This document shows positions 1-7,435 of a stretch of DNA of 49,915 bases, in pieces (position 1 is the stretch's first letter; every line of letters begins with the position of its first letter). The notes below the pieces were generated by a model. That model had not been told where the DNA came from and ran no database searches. It was given only the letters and a program-made list of their open reading frames with translations. The DNA is from an uncultured Collinsella sp. (lineage in GTDB: Bacteria; Actinomycetota; Coriobacteriia; Coriobacteriales; Coriobacteriaceae). The translations under genes and the position numbers were made by a program. The stretch lies in NCBI GenBank assembly GCA_900550415.1, contig URSO01000007.1, positions 1 through 49,915 on the forward strand. Reading direction: 5' to 3'.

Positions 1-53
1 TGTTAGGCGCGCCGCCAGCGTTCATCCTGAGCCAGGATCGAACTCTCCGTCCA
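1..53 (-). rRNA. 16S ribosomal RNA, 5' end only
   Basis: Read on the minus strand, the segment contains AGAGTTCGATCCTGGCTCAG followed by GATGAACGCTGGCGGCGCGC, the universal 5' region of 16S rRNA. Aligning the AGAGTT motif with E. coli position 8 puts the mature 5' end near position 53. The gene leaves the window at position 1, so only about 50 nt are present. The variant AGAGTTCGATC (C instead of T) is common in high-GC Gram-positive bacteria. Confidence 0.95.
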
Positions 54-300
54 AAAATGCATGGGCTTCGAGCCCGTCCGGTCCTCTCAGTCCATCGCTG
101 ATCGGTTCCGTTCGATTCATATGGTTTTAGTATAGGAAAAGGAATTTCTCGGGGCCGCCTCTCGGCGGCCTTGCGAAAAACAAATCCAAGTTAGACCATT
201 TCAAATGGTTCGATGTCTGCCCGGATGCGACACATCTGGTGTGTCCATCCTCGCAGTATCCGGTTCTCAAGGTGCACGCCTGGCGGCTCATCCGGTCCGA
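54..300 (-). promoter_or_regulatory. rRNA operon leader with boxA-like motif
   Basis: This is the leader upstream of 16S on the minus strand. It contains TTGAGAAC at 263-270, which resembles the boxA/NusB antitermination element in actinobacterial rRNA leaders. It also has a perfect GC-rich stem, GGCCGCC-GAGA-GGCGGCC, at 155-172. A TATACT hexamer at 129-134 could be a -10 box but has no convincing -35 at the right distance, so I do not assign the promoter firmly. No coding gene is credible here. Confidence 0.45.
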
Positions 301-583
301 CCGGGCCGCGCGGCAAGGAGATATATTGCCAGACCGGAGGGGCGCCGGGGGCGGGAATCGCGCACTCCATATTTTGTTCACAAATGAATAGGTCCCTCAG
401 TTGCATCACTGAGGTTAAAACTGAAGCATTGGCTTCTGATATTGGCGATGACCAGCTGGTTTATAGGTGTTAAGGCATCGGTCATCTCTGGAGCGCCACT
501 TTACTCCAAAAGCATCAGCTATTTGTTTCCCGTCGGTAAAAGGCAGGTTTTGTTCGCCAAGCGTTCTTATATATAGAGAAGTT
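301..583. other. gene-free stretch upstream of rRNA leader
   Basis: No reading frame has a convincing ribosome binding site or recognisable product. Short frames are present on both strands, but they overlap and look random. The stretch probably holds the distal rRNA promoters; I could not identify one with both a -35 and a -10 box. Confidence 0.4.
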
Positions 584-597
584 CGGGTTCGAACCCG
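584..597. repeat. orphan T-arm-like palindrome after a terminator (locus 1)
   Basis: CGGGTTCGAACCCG is a T-stem/T-loop sequence without a surrounding tRNA. On the minus strand it follows a terminator and a TTTTTTGTTGCC junction, the same arrangement as downstream of tRNA-Lys (TTTTTTGTCGCC) and similar to that downstream of tmRNA. It lies on the far side of the TraX-like gene from the tRNA-Lys copy, so the two T-arm motifs flank that gene in the same orientation. Confidence 0.6.
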
Positions 598-609
598 TGG
601 CGCGGCAAC

Positions 610-641
610 AAAAAAGCGACCAGCCAGAGCCGATCGCTTTC
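610..641 (-). terminator. intrinsic terminator
   Basis: On the minus strand AAAGCGA and TCGCTTT pair around a 14-nt loop and run into a T tract. It would end the traX-like transcript, or that of a lost upstream tRNA. Confidence 0.75.
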
Positions 642-941
642 TATTCTATGCTGGATCATCCAGAGGGCGCTTCCGAACTCATTTTCTCGCTGCCATTCAT
701 GCTTTCGAAGCATCGTTCGACCTCCACAGCCTCATGTTTTGAGGATCTGCCGTGTTTATCACTGTTATTAATGAGTGTGTGGAAGTGATCCTCATACAGA
801 TACGTGCGATCCGCCAGAGAACTGAGAAGCATCTCTCTGCAGCCCTCGTTGCCTATCCTCGCATCTCTCAGGTCTTCCGGAAATTCACAAGCAGTCTTAG
901 AGTCAATTTGTTTCCGTTTTCAGAGACTTGTTTGAGAGTTT
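642..941. other. gene-free stretch after the TraX-like gene
   Basis: About 300 bases lie between the traX-like stop codon and the terminator at 610-641. I see no tRNA, no convincing frame with a Shine-Dalgarno sequence and no repeat here. It may be the 3' untranslated part of the traX-like transcript or debris from an insertion. Confidence 0.4.
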
Positions 942-1739
942 TTAAAGACAGTTCAAAACAATAAGTGAGACACCATAAAGCAGAGCAAGATGTGCCGGAT
1001 AGAAAATGTAGAAGAAATATTTCAGGTTCAGCCCTCGCTTACCATTATAAAGATTGATAAGCAGCAACGAAACGACCGCGGCAGCAACATCAGGATTAAA
1101 TACATTAGCTGTAGCAAACTCAAATCCGCCGCCAACTATATGGCATGACGAAAGGAGCACTGCGCACGCTGCAGCAAAGAACATCTTGACCTTGCTGTCG
1201 TGGAATAAATAGAATGCAGCCACAAGCAGAATGCCATACACACCGCCATCTAGTTTAGTGTATTCAGCTGCCAGTGCTGTCAAAACAATCAGAGCAGTTT
1301 CTGCGATGTACCTTTTCCATTTTGAAAGACTTTGTATCTTTTCCAGAATAATCAAAAAGACCAAGCAAAGCAGGAGCTCACACATAACATTTTGTTGCCG
1401 AAGGTCAAATAGTTGCCCGGTTTGAACGAAATCGTATATGGGTTCCGCAATGATTGCGAAGACAAGCATATTTCGCAGGTACCTCTTTATGTCATGAGTA
1501 TGCAAAAATCCCTCAACTATCAAAAAGCAAAATAAGGGAAATGCAATTCTGCCAAGAACATGAAGCACATCCGAAGCCTCGCTTAGAATCGCCCACTGTT
1601 CGTCTGATATCTGATTGTACGATGCGTGAGTCATGATTCCATCGGTCAGGACGATCCTGCTTACATGATCGAGAACCATCGAAATGGCTGCTATTATCTT
1701 TAATGTGCTGCCGCTAATTCCGCATCTATCTGTTTTCAT
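942..1739 (-). CDS. TraX family membrane protein
   Basis: A 265-residue polytopic membrane protein. The N-terminal LKIIAAISMVLDH, the central RIAFPLFCFLIVEGF.HT and the C-terminal FYIFYPAHLALLY are the usual landmarks of the TraX family (acyltransferase-like; in plasmid F TraX acetylates pilin). Chromosomal homologues in Gram-positive gut bacteria have no known role, so the substrate here is unknown. The start is supported by AAAGGA ahead of the ATG. By eye the gene is clearly richer in A/T than its neighbours. It sits alone between two T-arm-like repeats, at 584-597 and 1869-1880, which suggests acquisition as a unit. Family assignment is fairly secure; function is not. Confidence 0.8.
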   Translation of the reverse strand: MKTDRCGISGSTLKIIAAISMVLDHVSRIVLTDGIMTHASYNQISDEQWAILSEASDVLHVLGRIAFPLFCFLIVEGFLHTHDIKRYLRNMLVFAIIAEPIYDFVQTGQLFDLRQQNVMCELLLCLVFLIILEKIQSLSKWKRYIAETALIVLTALAAEYTKLDGGVYGILLVAAFYLFHDSKVKMFFAAACAVLLSSCHIVGGGFEFATANVFNPDVAAAVVSLLLINLYNGKRGLNLKYFFYIFYPAHLALLYGVSLIVLNCL

Positions 1740-1751
1740 TTCGTTTTCCTT

Positions 1752-1776
1752 TCTTTGGGTGGGCCGTCAGGGGTTC
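1752..1776 (-). repeat. direct copy of tRNA-Lys 3' end
   Basis: These 25 bases are identical to 1931-1955, which cover the T-loop 3' part, T-stem, acceptor stem and first flanking bases of tRNA-Lys. The two copies are 179 bp apart in the same orientation. Confidence 0.95.
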
Positions 1777-1880
1777 AGCCTGCTCCGCAGGCGGCCGCTG
1801 CGGCGCTTTCGCGCCTTGCGCGCTGCGCTGGCAAACGCTCACGCGTTTACTCAGCTCCGCGCCCCGACGGGTTCGAACCC
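1777..1880. repeat. hairpin-rich tRNA-associated repeat element (locus 2)
   Basis: A GC-rich non-coding element lies between the two tRNA-Lys 3'-end copies. It contains short hairpins (GGCGC-TTTC-GCGCC; AAACGC-TCAC-GCGTTT) and ends in a T-arm palindrome GGGTTCGAACCC at 1869-1880. The block with the AAACGC/GCGTTT hairpin, then CCGCGCCC, then a T-arm recurs at 13265-13391 and 13475-13604 beside tmRNA. I therefore call it one member of a small repeat family. Confidence 0.7.
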
Positions 1881-1892
1881 ATGAAAAGGCGA

Positions 1893-1924
1893 CAAAAAAG
1901 ACGGCCAACCGAAGTTGACCGTCT
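1893..1924 (-). terminator. terminator of tRNA-Lys
   Basis: On the minus strand AGACGGTCAAC-TTCG-GTTGGCCGTCT (one mismatch) is followed by six T residues, 14 bases beyond the tRNA-Lys 3' end. Confidence 0.9.
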
Positions 1925-1938
1925 CAACAATCTTTGGG

Positions 1939-2011
1939 TGGGCCGTCAGGGGTTCGAACCCTGGACCTTGGGATTAAAAGTCCCCTGCTCTGCCAGCTGA
2001 GCTAACGGCCC
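1939..2011 (-). tRNA. tRNA-Lys(UUU)
   Basis: A full cloverleaf: acceptor GGGCCGT/ACGGCCC, D arm GCTCAGCTGGCAGAGC, anticodon loop CTTTTAA giving anticodon UUU, and T arm CAGGGTTCGAACCCTG. The discriminator base is A. The next bases are CCC, so the terminal CCA is not encoded. Its 3' end is duplicated at 1752-1776. Confidence 0.97.
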
Positions 2012-2039
2012 GCGGGTGGCATTGTACCACGGTCTGGGA

Positions 2040-3320
2040 CTATTCCCAACTCCATTGACCGTTCTGGAAAATCACAACTTCACGTCCATCAGGCGTAATG
2101 CCCGTAATATCGATGTCGTCCGTGCCGATCATAAAATCGACGTGCGTGCTCGAGACGTTAACGCCATGCTCCAGGAGCTCCTCCTTGGACATGTCATACC
2201 CACCCTCGATGCATTCGGGGAAACCGACACCTAGCGCGAGATGGCAGCTAGCGTTCTCGTCATAGAGCGTATCGTAGAACAGAACACCACTTTCGCGGAT
2301 CGGCGTGTTCTTGGAAATGAGCGCGACCTCACCCAGATGAGCGGCGCCTTCATCGGTGTCAATAATGCTCGCAAGCGTCGCCTTGCCCACGCGGGCATCG
2401 TAGTCCACTACGCGGCCGCCCTCGAACTTAATCCAAAAATCGTCGACTTTATTGCCGTGGTGGATGAGCGGCATGGCCGAGTACACGATACCGTCGGCGC
2501 GCATGCGATCGGGCGAAGTGAAGACTTCCTCGGTGGGAATGTTGGGGAAGAAGGGGTGCCCTTCGGGCGTCTTGCCCTTGCCGCCGGCCCACTCGTGACC
2601 TTTCGTCATGCCAATCGTCAGATCGGTTCCATTTGCCGCGGTGTAATGCAGGTAGTCGAAACGATTGTCGTTCAGGAAACGCAGGTTCTTTTCGAATGCG
2701 GCGTCATGGAGTTCCCAGTCGCTCTCTGGGTCCTGGCCATCGGCGCGAGCGGTATGCAGAATCGCATTCCACAGCTTATAGATTGCAACCTCATCGGCGT
2801 CTCCCGGGAACACCTCGTGCGCCCAAGCCACGACCGGAGCGCCGGCGATGCACCACGGATTGATGTTGTAATCCAGTCCACGGCGGAAAACTTTGCACTG
2901 CGTATTCCTCGCCTTGGATGCCGCGGCTGGCTTGGCTGGATCGATGCCCTTGAGGGCCGCAGGATCCGCACCCTCGATAAAGACAAAGCAGGCACCATCC
3001 TGGGCCAAGGAATCCAGCTGCATGCGCTTCCACTCGGGCGTCTGCTCAAAATAGCCTTTCTCGACATGCTCGTACGTGAGCCTCGTCACGGTATCATCGG
3101 CCCAGATGACCGTCACGTGGCCGGCGCCGGCAGCATAGGCCTCCGCGACCACCACGCGCGCAAACGGCGCGCACTCGACCGGAGACTGAACGACGACCTC
3201 CTGGCCGGGCTTAACGTTTACGCCCTTGCGGACGACTAGGCGCGCGTAGTTTTTAATCTTGGGCTCCAAGGCCTTCATGCTCTCCAGAGCCTCTTCGACC
3301 GTCAGGGCAGCTCGAATCAT
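2040..3320 (-). CDS. M29 family aminopeptidase (AmpS/PepS type)
   Basis: A cytoplasmic metallo-aminopeptidase of about 426 residues, the usual length for family M29. The family's metal-ligand segments are visible in order: PTEEVF, LGEVAL, ASCHLALG and STHVDFMIGTDDIDITG, together supplying two Glu, two His and an Asp. It should remove N-terminal residues from peptides with two divalent metals. The frame extends four codons further to 3332, but GGAG lies just ahead of the inner ATG (3318-3320), so I prefer that start. The stop is about 30 bases from the tRNA-Lys 5' end; the gene is probably transcribed alone. Confidence 0.92.
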   Translation of the reverse strand: MIRAALTVEEALESMKALEPKIKNYARLVVRKGVNVKPGQEVVVQSPVECAPFARVVVAEAYAAGAGHVTVIWADDTVTRLTYEHVEKGYFEQTPEWKRMQLDSLAQDGACFVFIEGADPAALKGIDPAKPAAASKARNTQCKVFRRGLDYNINPWCIAGAPVVAWAHEVFPGDADEVAIYKLWNAILHTARADGQDPESDWELHDAAFEKNLRFLNDNRFDYLHYTAANGTDLTIGMTKGHEWAGGKGKTPEGHPFFPNIPTEEVFTSPDRMRADGIVYSAMPLIHHGNKVDDFWIKFEGGRVVDYDARVGKATLASIIDTDEGAAHLGEVALISKNTPIRESGVLFYDTLYDENASCHLALGVGFPECIEGGYDMSKEELLEHGVNVSSTHVDFMIGTDDIDITGITPDGREVVIFQNGQWSWE

Positions 3321-3348
3321 GTGCCACTCCATCTATCTATAGAACAGT

Positions 3349-3380
3349 AAAAAGGCGCGCCGCAAAAACGACGCGCCTTA
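3349..3380 (-). terminator. terminator after the small membrane protein gene
   Basis: Minus strand AAGGCGCGTCG and CGGCGCGCCTT pair around a TTTTTG loop and end in TTTTT. It closes the purC transcript. Confidence 0.85.
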
Positions 3381-3409
3381 TATCTTAGCGATAAGTATGT
3401 ATGCAAACG

Positions 3410-3985
3410 CTACTTCTTCTTGGAGTCCTTCTTGTCCTCCTCGGCAGCTGCGCGCTCGATAAGAGCGTTGAGCTTGTTCTCGGACATGCCCTCGGCCTGC
3501 GCGCGGTACATGTTGCGCAAGGGACGAATACGAGCGAAGTCGTAGATAAAGTCACCTAGGATGATGACATAGGACAAAACGATGCCGACCATCTGGACAG
3601 GGCTGGACACCATGCCAGCGGGAGCGAAGTACAGCGAGGCCCAAATTGCCACGACGAGCACCATGCCAATGGCGAGCACAATCCACCAGATGCGACGGCG
3701 CTTGGTGTAGTCCTCGTCCTGCTTGAGGAGGATATTCGACACCGTATAGATGCGGTCCTCCTTGGCGCGCTGCTTAGCCTTGCGGGCGCGCTTCTCCTCT
3801 TTAGAGAGGCCCTCGAGGTTCTCGCCCTTCTCGAGCTCTTTGCGGCGTGCCTTAGACGAAGCCGGCACGACGCGAACGGAGCCCGCTGCTTGGCGGGCGG
3901 GCTTAGCAGATGCGGCAGACTTGCGCGCAACCCCGGTAACTTCGTGGGATTGCGTGCGCTTGTTCGTGGCGCTACGGGTACTCAC
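3410..3985 (-). CDS. small membrane protein of unknown function, downstream of purC
   Basis: A 191-residue protein. Its first ~95 residues are very basic and probably disordered (many Lys, Arg, Ala, Ser). Two hydrophobic segments follow, around WWIVLAIGMVLVVAIWASLYF and MVGIVLSYVIILGDFIYDF, and the C-terminal tail is charged and ends in KKDSKKK. The start is a GTG that abuts the purC stop codon directly, so it is almost certainly co-translated with purC. I recognise no catalytic motif. The basic N-terminus could contact nucleic acid or membrane, but that is only a guess. Confidence 0.75.
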   Translation of the reverse strand: MSTRSATNKRTQSHEVTGVARKSAASAKPARQAAGSVRVVPASSKARRKELEKGENLEGLSKEEKRARKAKQRAKEDRIYTVSNILLKQDEDYTKRRRIWWIVLAIGMVLVVAIWASLYFAPAGMVSSPVQMVGIVLSYVIILGDFIYDFARIRPLRNMYRAQAEGMSENKLNALIERAAAEEDKKDSKKK

Positions 3986-4873
3986 TTATGCGTTCTCCTT
4001 CATGCTTGTGAACTGGGAGCCCGTGATGATCTGGAAGGCCTCGCGATAGCGCTCGGACGTGCCATCGATGACCTCGGCGGGCAGGTGCGGGGTCTCCCCC
4101 GTCATATCCCAGTTGGCCTTGAGCCAATTGCGGACGAATTGCTTGTCGTAGCTAGGCTGGATCTTGCCCTCCTCGTAGCTGGCAGCAGGCCAGAAACGGC
4201 TGGAGTCGGGCGTGAGGCACTCGTCGATCAGCGTGACCTTGCCATCGATGACACCAAACTCGAACTTGGTGTCGGCAATGATGATGCCACGGGTCGCTGC
4301 ATACTCGGCGGCAGCCTTGTAGATCTTGAGGGAAAGGTCGCGAATCTGCGTGGCGATGTCCTCGCCCACGATCTCGCAGCAACGCTCGAACGAGATGTTC
4401 TCGTCGTGGTCACCGATCTCGGCCTTCGTGGACGGCGTAAACAGCGGCTCGGGAAGCTTGGAAGCCTCGGTCAGGCCCTCAGGCAGCTGGATGCCGCAGA
4501 CGGTGCCGTTCTCGTCGTAGGTCTTCTTGCCCGAACCGGTCAGATAGCCGCGGACGATGCACTCGATAGGAATCGTCTGGGCCTTCTTAACCAGCATGGC
4601 GCGGCCGGCGAGGTAGTCACGATACTCAGCAAACTCCTCAGGGAAATCCGCCGGGTCGATGGAAACGAGGTGGTTGGGAACGATGTCGGCAAACTTATCG
4701 AACCAGAATGCCGAGATGCGGTTGAGCACCTCTCCCTTAAACGGAATCTCGTCGGGAAGAATGAAGTCGAACGCAGAAATGCGGTCGGTGGCGACCATCA
4801 GCAGGTTTTCACCGGCATCGTAGATATCACGAACCTTGCCACGGGAATCCGGACGACGCTCCATCGTTGTCAC
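3986..4873 (-). CDS. purC: SAICAR synthase (purine biosynthesis)
   Basis: Phosphoribosylaminoimidazole-succinocarboxamide synthase joins CAIR and aspartate using ATP, in the cytoplasm. Family landmarks are SRGKVRDIYD near the start, VATDRISAFDFILPDEIPFKG, IPIECIVRGYLTGSG and IIADTKFEFG, with LIDECLTPDSSRFW near the end. The likely start is GTG at 4873, because AAGGAG ends 8 bases upstream; a GTG at 4882 overlaps the Shine-Dalgarno sequence and an ATG lies at 4864. The length of about 295 residues is typical of the long bacterial form. purB lies about 7 kb away on the same strand but in a different transcription unit. Confidence 0.96.
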   Translation of the reverse strand: MTTMERRPDSRGKVRDIYDAGENLLMVATDRISAFDFILPDEIPFKGEVLNRISAFWFDKFADIVPNHLVSIDPADFPEEFAEYRDYLAGRAMLVKKAQTIPIECIVRGYLTGSGKKTYDENGTVCGIQLPEGLTEASKLPEPLFTPSTKAEIGDHDENISFERCCEIVGEDIATQIRDLSLKIYKAAAEYAATRGIIIADTKFEFGVIDGKVTLIDECLTPDSSRFWPAASYEEGKIQPSYDKQFVRNWLKANWDMTGETPHLPAEVIDGTSERYREAFQIITGSQFTSMKENA

Positions 4874-4982
4874 GTGAGTCACTCCTTACCAAAATACGAC
4901 AGTAATGCGGGTTCTTTCCCGCACGTTTTCGCAAACTCGGAGCGGCAGGGACGAAACCCCTCCTTCACCGAATAGCGAAAAG

Positions 4983-6548
4983 CTAGTGCTCCATTGTAGT
5001 AGATGCCGCGTCCGCCGTGTGCTCGCGAGGCAGATGAATCGTAAAAGTCGTACCCTTTCCAAGCTCCGACTCCACGGATATGTAGCCGTGATGGCGCTCG
5101 ACGATCTGTTTAGTCACGGCGAGGCCCACGCCCAGACCGCCCGCCTCACGGGCACGGCTGGCATCGGCGCGCCAAAAACGGCCGAAGATGCGCGACAAGT
5201 CATCCTTGGCAATACCGATGCCGGTATCAGAAACGGCGATGCTGACGTGTTTGCGGTCACTGAGCACCGACACCACGACCCAACCGCCCTCGGGGGTGTA
5301 GCGCATGGCGTTGCTCATGAGATTGATGACGCACTGCGTGATCATGTCGGGATCGGCTTCGACGACATCGTCGTGACCTTGGGTCTCGTCAGCAAAGCGC
5401 AAGCGCAGATCGCGGTCGACAAACAGGCGCTCCTGGGCATTGACGATGGAACGCACGAAAGGAACCATGTCCACCGGCTCAAGGTTGAGCGGAGCCGTGC
5501 TGTTTTCCATGCGCGACAGGTCGAGCATCTGCTGCACCAGACGAGCCAGGCGACGCGTCTCGGAAGCAACAGTCTCCAAGTGCTCATCGTCGGTAGGATA
5601 TACGCCATCCTGCATGGCCTCGACCGTTGCGAGCATGGCCATAAGCGGAGTGCGAAGTTCGTGAGCCACGTCCGAGGTCAAACGTTTCTCGTGTTTCATA
5701 TCCTTCTCGAGCGATGTGGCCATCTCATCGAATGTCTCGCCCAGTTGATCGATCTCGTCATCGCCGCGCAAGCCCGTACGAGCAGACAGATCGCCATCGC
5801 GAATTTGCTTGGCCGTGCTGGTAATACGGTGAATCGGCTTGGTGAGCATGCGCGACACGAGTGATCCGATAACGACCGAAATGCAAACTGCAACAACCGC
5901 AGCAAGGGCCATGGCGTTAAAGGTCTTCTCCCTAAACGCAGAATCTGCCTTGGTGAGCAAGGCATCGGAGCCGATGGCCCACAGCTTTACTTGTCCGACA
6001 TGCTCGCCGGAAGACGTTATGATTTCGACGTTTGCAACGCTATCGGAGCCGGTGGGAGCCGACGAGACCGGACTATGCGATGCTTTTTTCCCGCTCGAGC
6101 TGCTCGACGGCGATTCGTTCTCGCGCACATCGGCGGTCGCGCTTGCCGAAGGCCATGAGTCGTCATAGACGACAACGCCCTTCTTGTTGACGACCTGCAT
6201 ACTCAGGTCGTCGGATACCAAACTCGATGTCGCGACCGTGCGCAGCTCGCCCGCAGTCCAGTTGCCGTTTTCCTCATACGACGTCGCAAGCTTTTCGGCA
6301 GCAGAATTGGCAATCTCGACGATATTGGAGCGCGTGTAATCCGAAAAGACCGTGCCCCACACAACAGAGACCACGCCCACCAGCACCAATACCGTCATGA
6401 GCGATGTCAGAGCAAAAGCAAGTGCCATGCGCGAGGGATAGCTCATCGTTGGCCGTGAATCGGAACGAGGCGTGTTCCAACTAGCCTTGGAACCCGCCTC
6501 GCTCTCCTGCTTGTGCTTTTGTCCGATTTCAAAGCGCGCAGGTGTCAT
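4983..6548 (-). CDS. sensor histidine kinase of a two-component system
   Basis: A 521-residue membrane kinase. It has a transmembrane segment at about 41-66, an extracytoplasmic sensor region at 67-211 with a Ser-rich stretch near 145-165, a second transmembrane segment at about 212-232, then a HAMP domain. The HisKA box SDVAHELRTP places the phosphorylated His at 296, and an HATPase domain follows (NLMSNAMRYTPEGG, SDTGIGI, GLGVGLAVTKQIV). It starts 11 bases after the response-regulator stop, so the two are co-transcribed. It should autophosphorylate and pass phosphate to Asp56 of that regulator. The signal is unknown; the sensor region has no cysteines or obvious ligand motif. Confidence 0.95.
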   Translation of the reverse strand: MTPARFEIGQKHKQESEAGSKASWNTPRSDSRPTMSYPSRMALAFALTSLMTVLVLVGVVSVVWGTVFSDYTRSNIVEIANSAAEKLATSYEENGNWTAGELRTVATSSLVSDDLSMQVVNKKGVVVYDDSWPSASATADVRENESPSSSSSGKKASHSPVSSAPTGSDSVANVEIITSSGEHVGQVKLWAIGSDALLTKADSAFREKTFNAMALAAVVAVCISVVIGSLVSRMLTKPIHRITSTAKQIRDGDLSARTGLRGDDEIDQLGETFDEMATSLEKDMKHEKRLTSDVAHELRTPLMAMLATVEAMQDGVYPTDDEHLETVASETRRLARLVQQMLDLSRMENSTAPLNLEPVDMVPFVRSIVNAQERLFVDRDLRLRFADETQGHDDVVEADPDMITQCVINLMSNAMRYTPEGGWVVVSVLSDRKHVSIAVSDTGIGIAKDDLSRIFGRFWRADASRAREAGGLGVGLAVTKQIVERHHGYISVESELGKGTTFTIHLPREHTADAASTTMEH

Positions 6549-6559
6549 ATGTGATTTCC

Positions 6560-7282
6560 CTATTTCTCGTCCGACTTATCGGTCTTGGCCGGAGCCTCGA
6601 AGCGATAGCCGACACCGTGGACGGTGTAGAGCCACTTGGGCTTCTTGGGATCATCGCCCAGCTTGGCGCGAAGGTTCTTCACGTGGCTATCGATGGTGCG
6701 CTCATAGCCCTCAAAGTCGTAGCCGAGCACCTTCTCGACCAGCTCCATGCGGTTGTAGACGCGACCGGGGTGACGGGCAAGCGTGGTGAGCAGCTTAAAC
6801 TCGGAAGCCGTCAGGTCGACTTCCTTGCCCTCGACCAAAATCTTGTGGCCCGAGATATCGATGACCAGATCGCCGAAGTCGAGTACCTCGACGGCTGGCT
6901 CGTCGGCCTGATGGGCACGGCGGAACAAGGCGCGTACGCGCGCGACAAGCTCGCGCGGCGAGAACGGCTTAATCAGATAGTCGTCGGCGCCGAGCTCAAG
7001 ACCGATAATACGGTCCTCGATCTCGCCCTTGGCAGTCAGCATGATGATGGGGACATCCGAGGTATCGCGAATGGTGCGGCAAACGCGCTCGCCGGGGATC
7101 TTGGGGAGCATAAGGTCGAGCACGACCAGGTCAAACTGATGCTTCTCGAACTCCTCGATCGCGGACTGGCCGTCGCCGACACCCACAACCCAGTAGCCTT
7201 CGCGCTCGAGATAGGCAGCGACGGCGTCACGGATTGCCTTCTCATCCTCGACCAGCAGAATCTTTTTTGCATCTGAAGCCAT
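6560..7282 (-). CDS. OmpR/PhoB-family response regulator
   Basis: A 240-residue regulator. The receiver domain has the acidic pocket VEDE, the phospho-acceptor Asp56 in LVVLDLMLP, the Thr in IIMLTAKG and the Lys in YLIKPFSPRE. A linker and a winged-helix DNA-binding domain follow (EVDLTASEFKLLTTLARHPG ... YERTIDSHVKNLRAKLG ... LYTVHGVGYRF). I start it at the ATG at 7282, with a GGGGGG tract just upstream; a TTG further out would include the Shine-Dalgarno region. It is first in the operon with the histidine kinase. Target genes cannot be read from the window. Confidence 0.95.
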   Translation of the reverse strand: MASDAKKILLVEDEKAIRDAVAAYLEREGYWVVGVGDGQSAIEEFEKHQFDLVVLDLMLPKIPGERVCRTIRDTSDVPIIMLTAKGEIEDRIIGLELGADDYLIKPFSPRELVARVRALFRRAHQADEPAVEVLDFGDLVIDISGHKILVEGKEVDLTASEFKLLTTLARHPGRVYNRMELVEKVLGYDFEGYERTIDSHVKNLRAKLGDDPKKPKWLYTVHGVGYRFEAPAKTDKSDEK

Positions 7283-7435
7283 AACACGGCCCCCCTGTCT
7301 CAATCAGCTAAGAACAAGCCCATTTTAACGCACCTGAGCCCGCCGGATGCCACTATGACGCGGCAGCTCGGCGGGCGGTACTCACAATTACAACGCGTTT
7401 ATTCCCCTGTTGGCGCCTTTTTAACCCCTCTAAGC

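Noticed and set aside
1755..2000. 81-codon plus-strand frame ending WVGRQGFEPWT
   Set aside because: It runs through tRNA-Lys on the opposite strand; GFEPWT peptides of this kind are translations of tRNA T-arms, not proteins.
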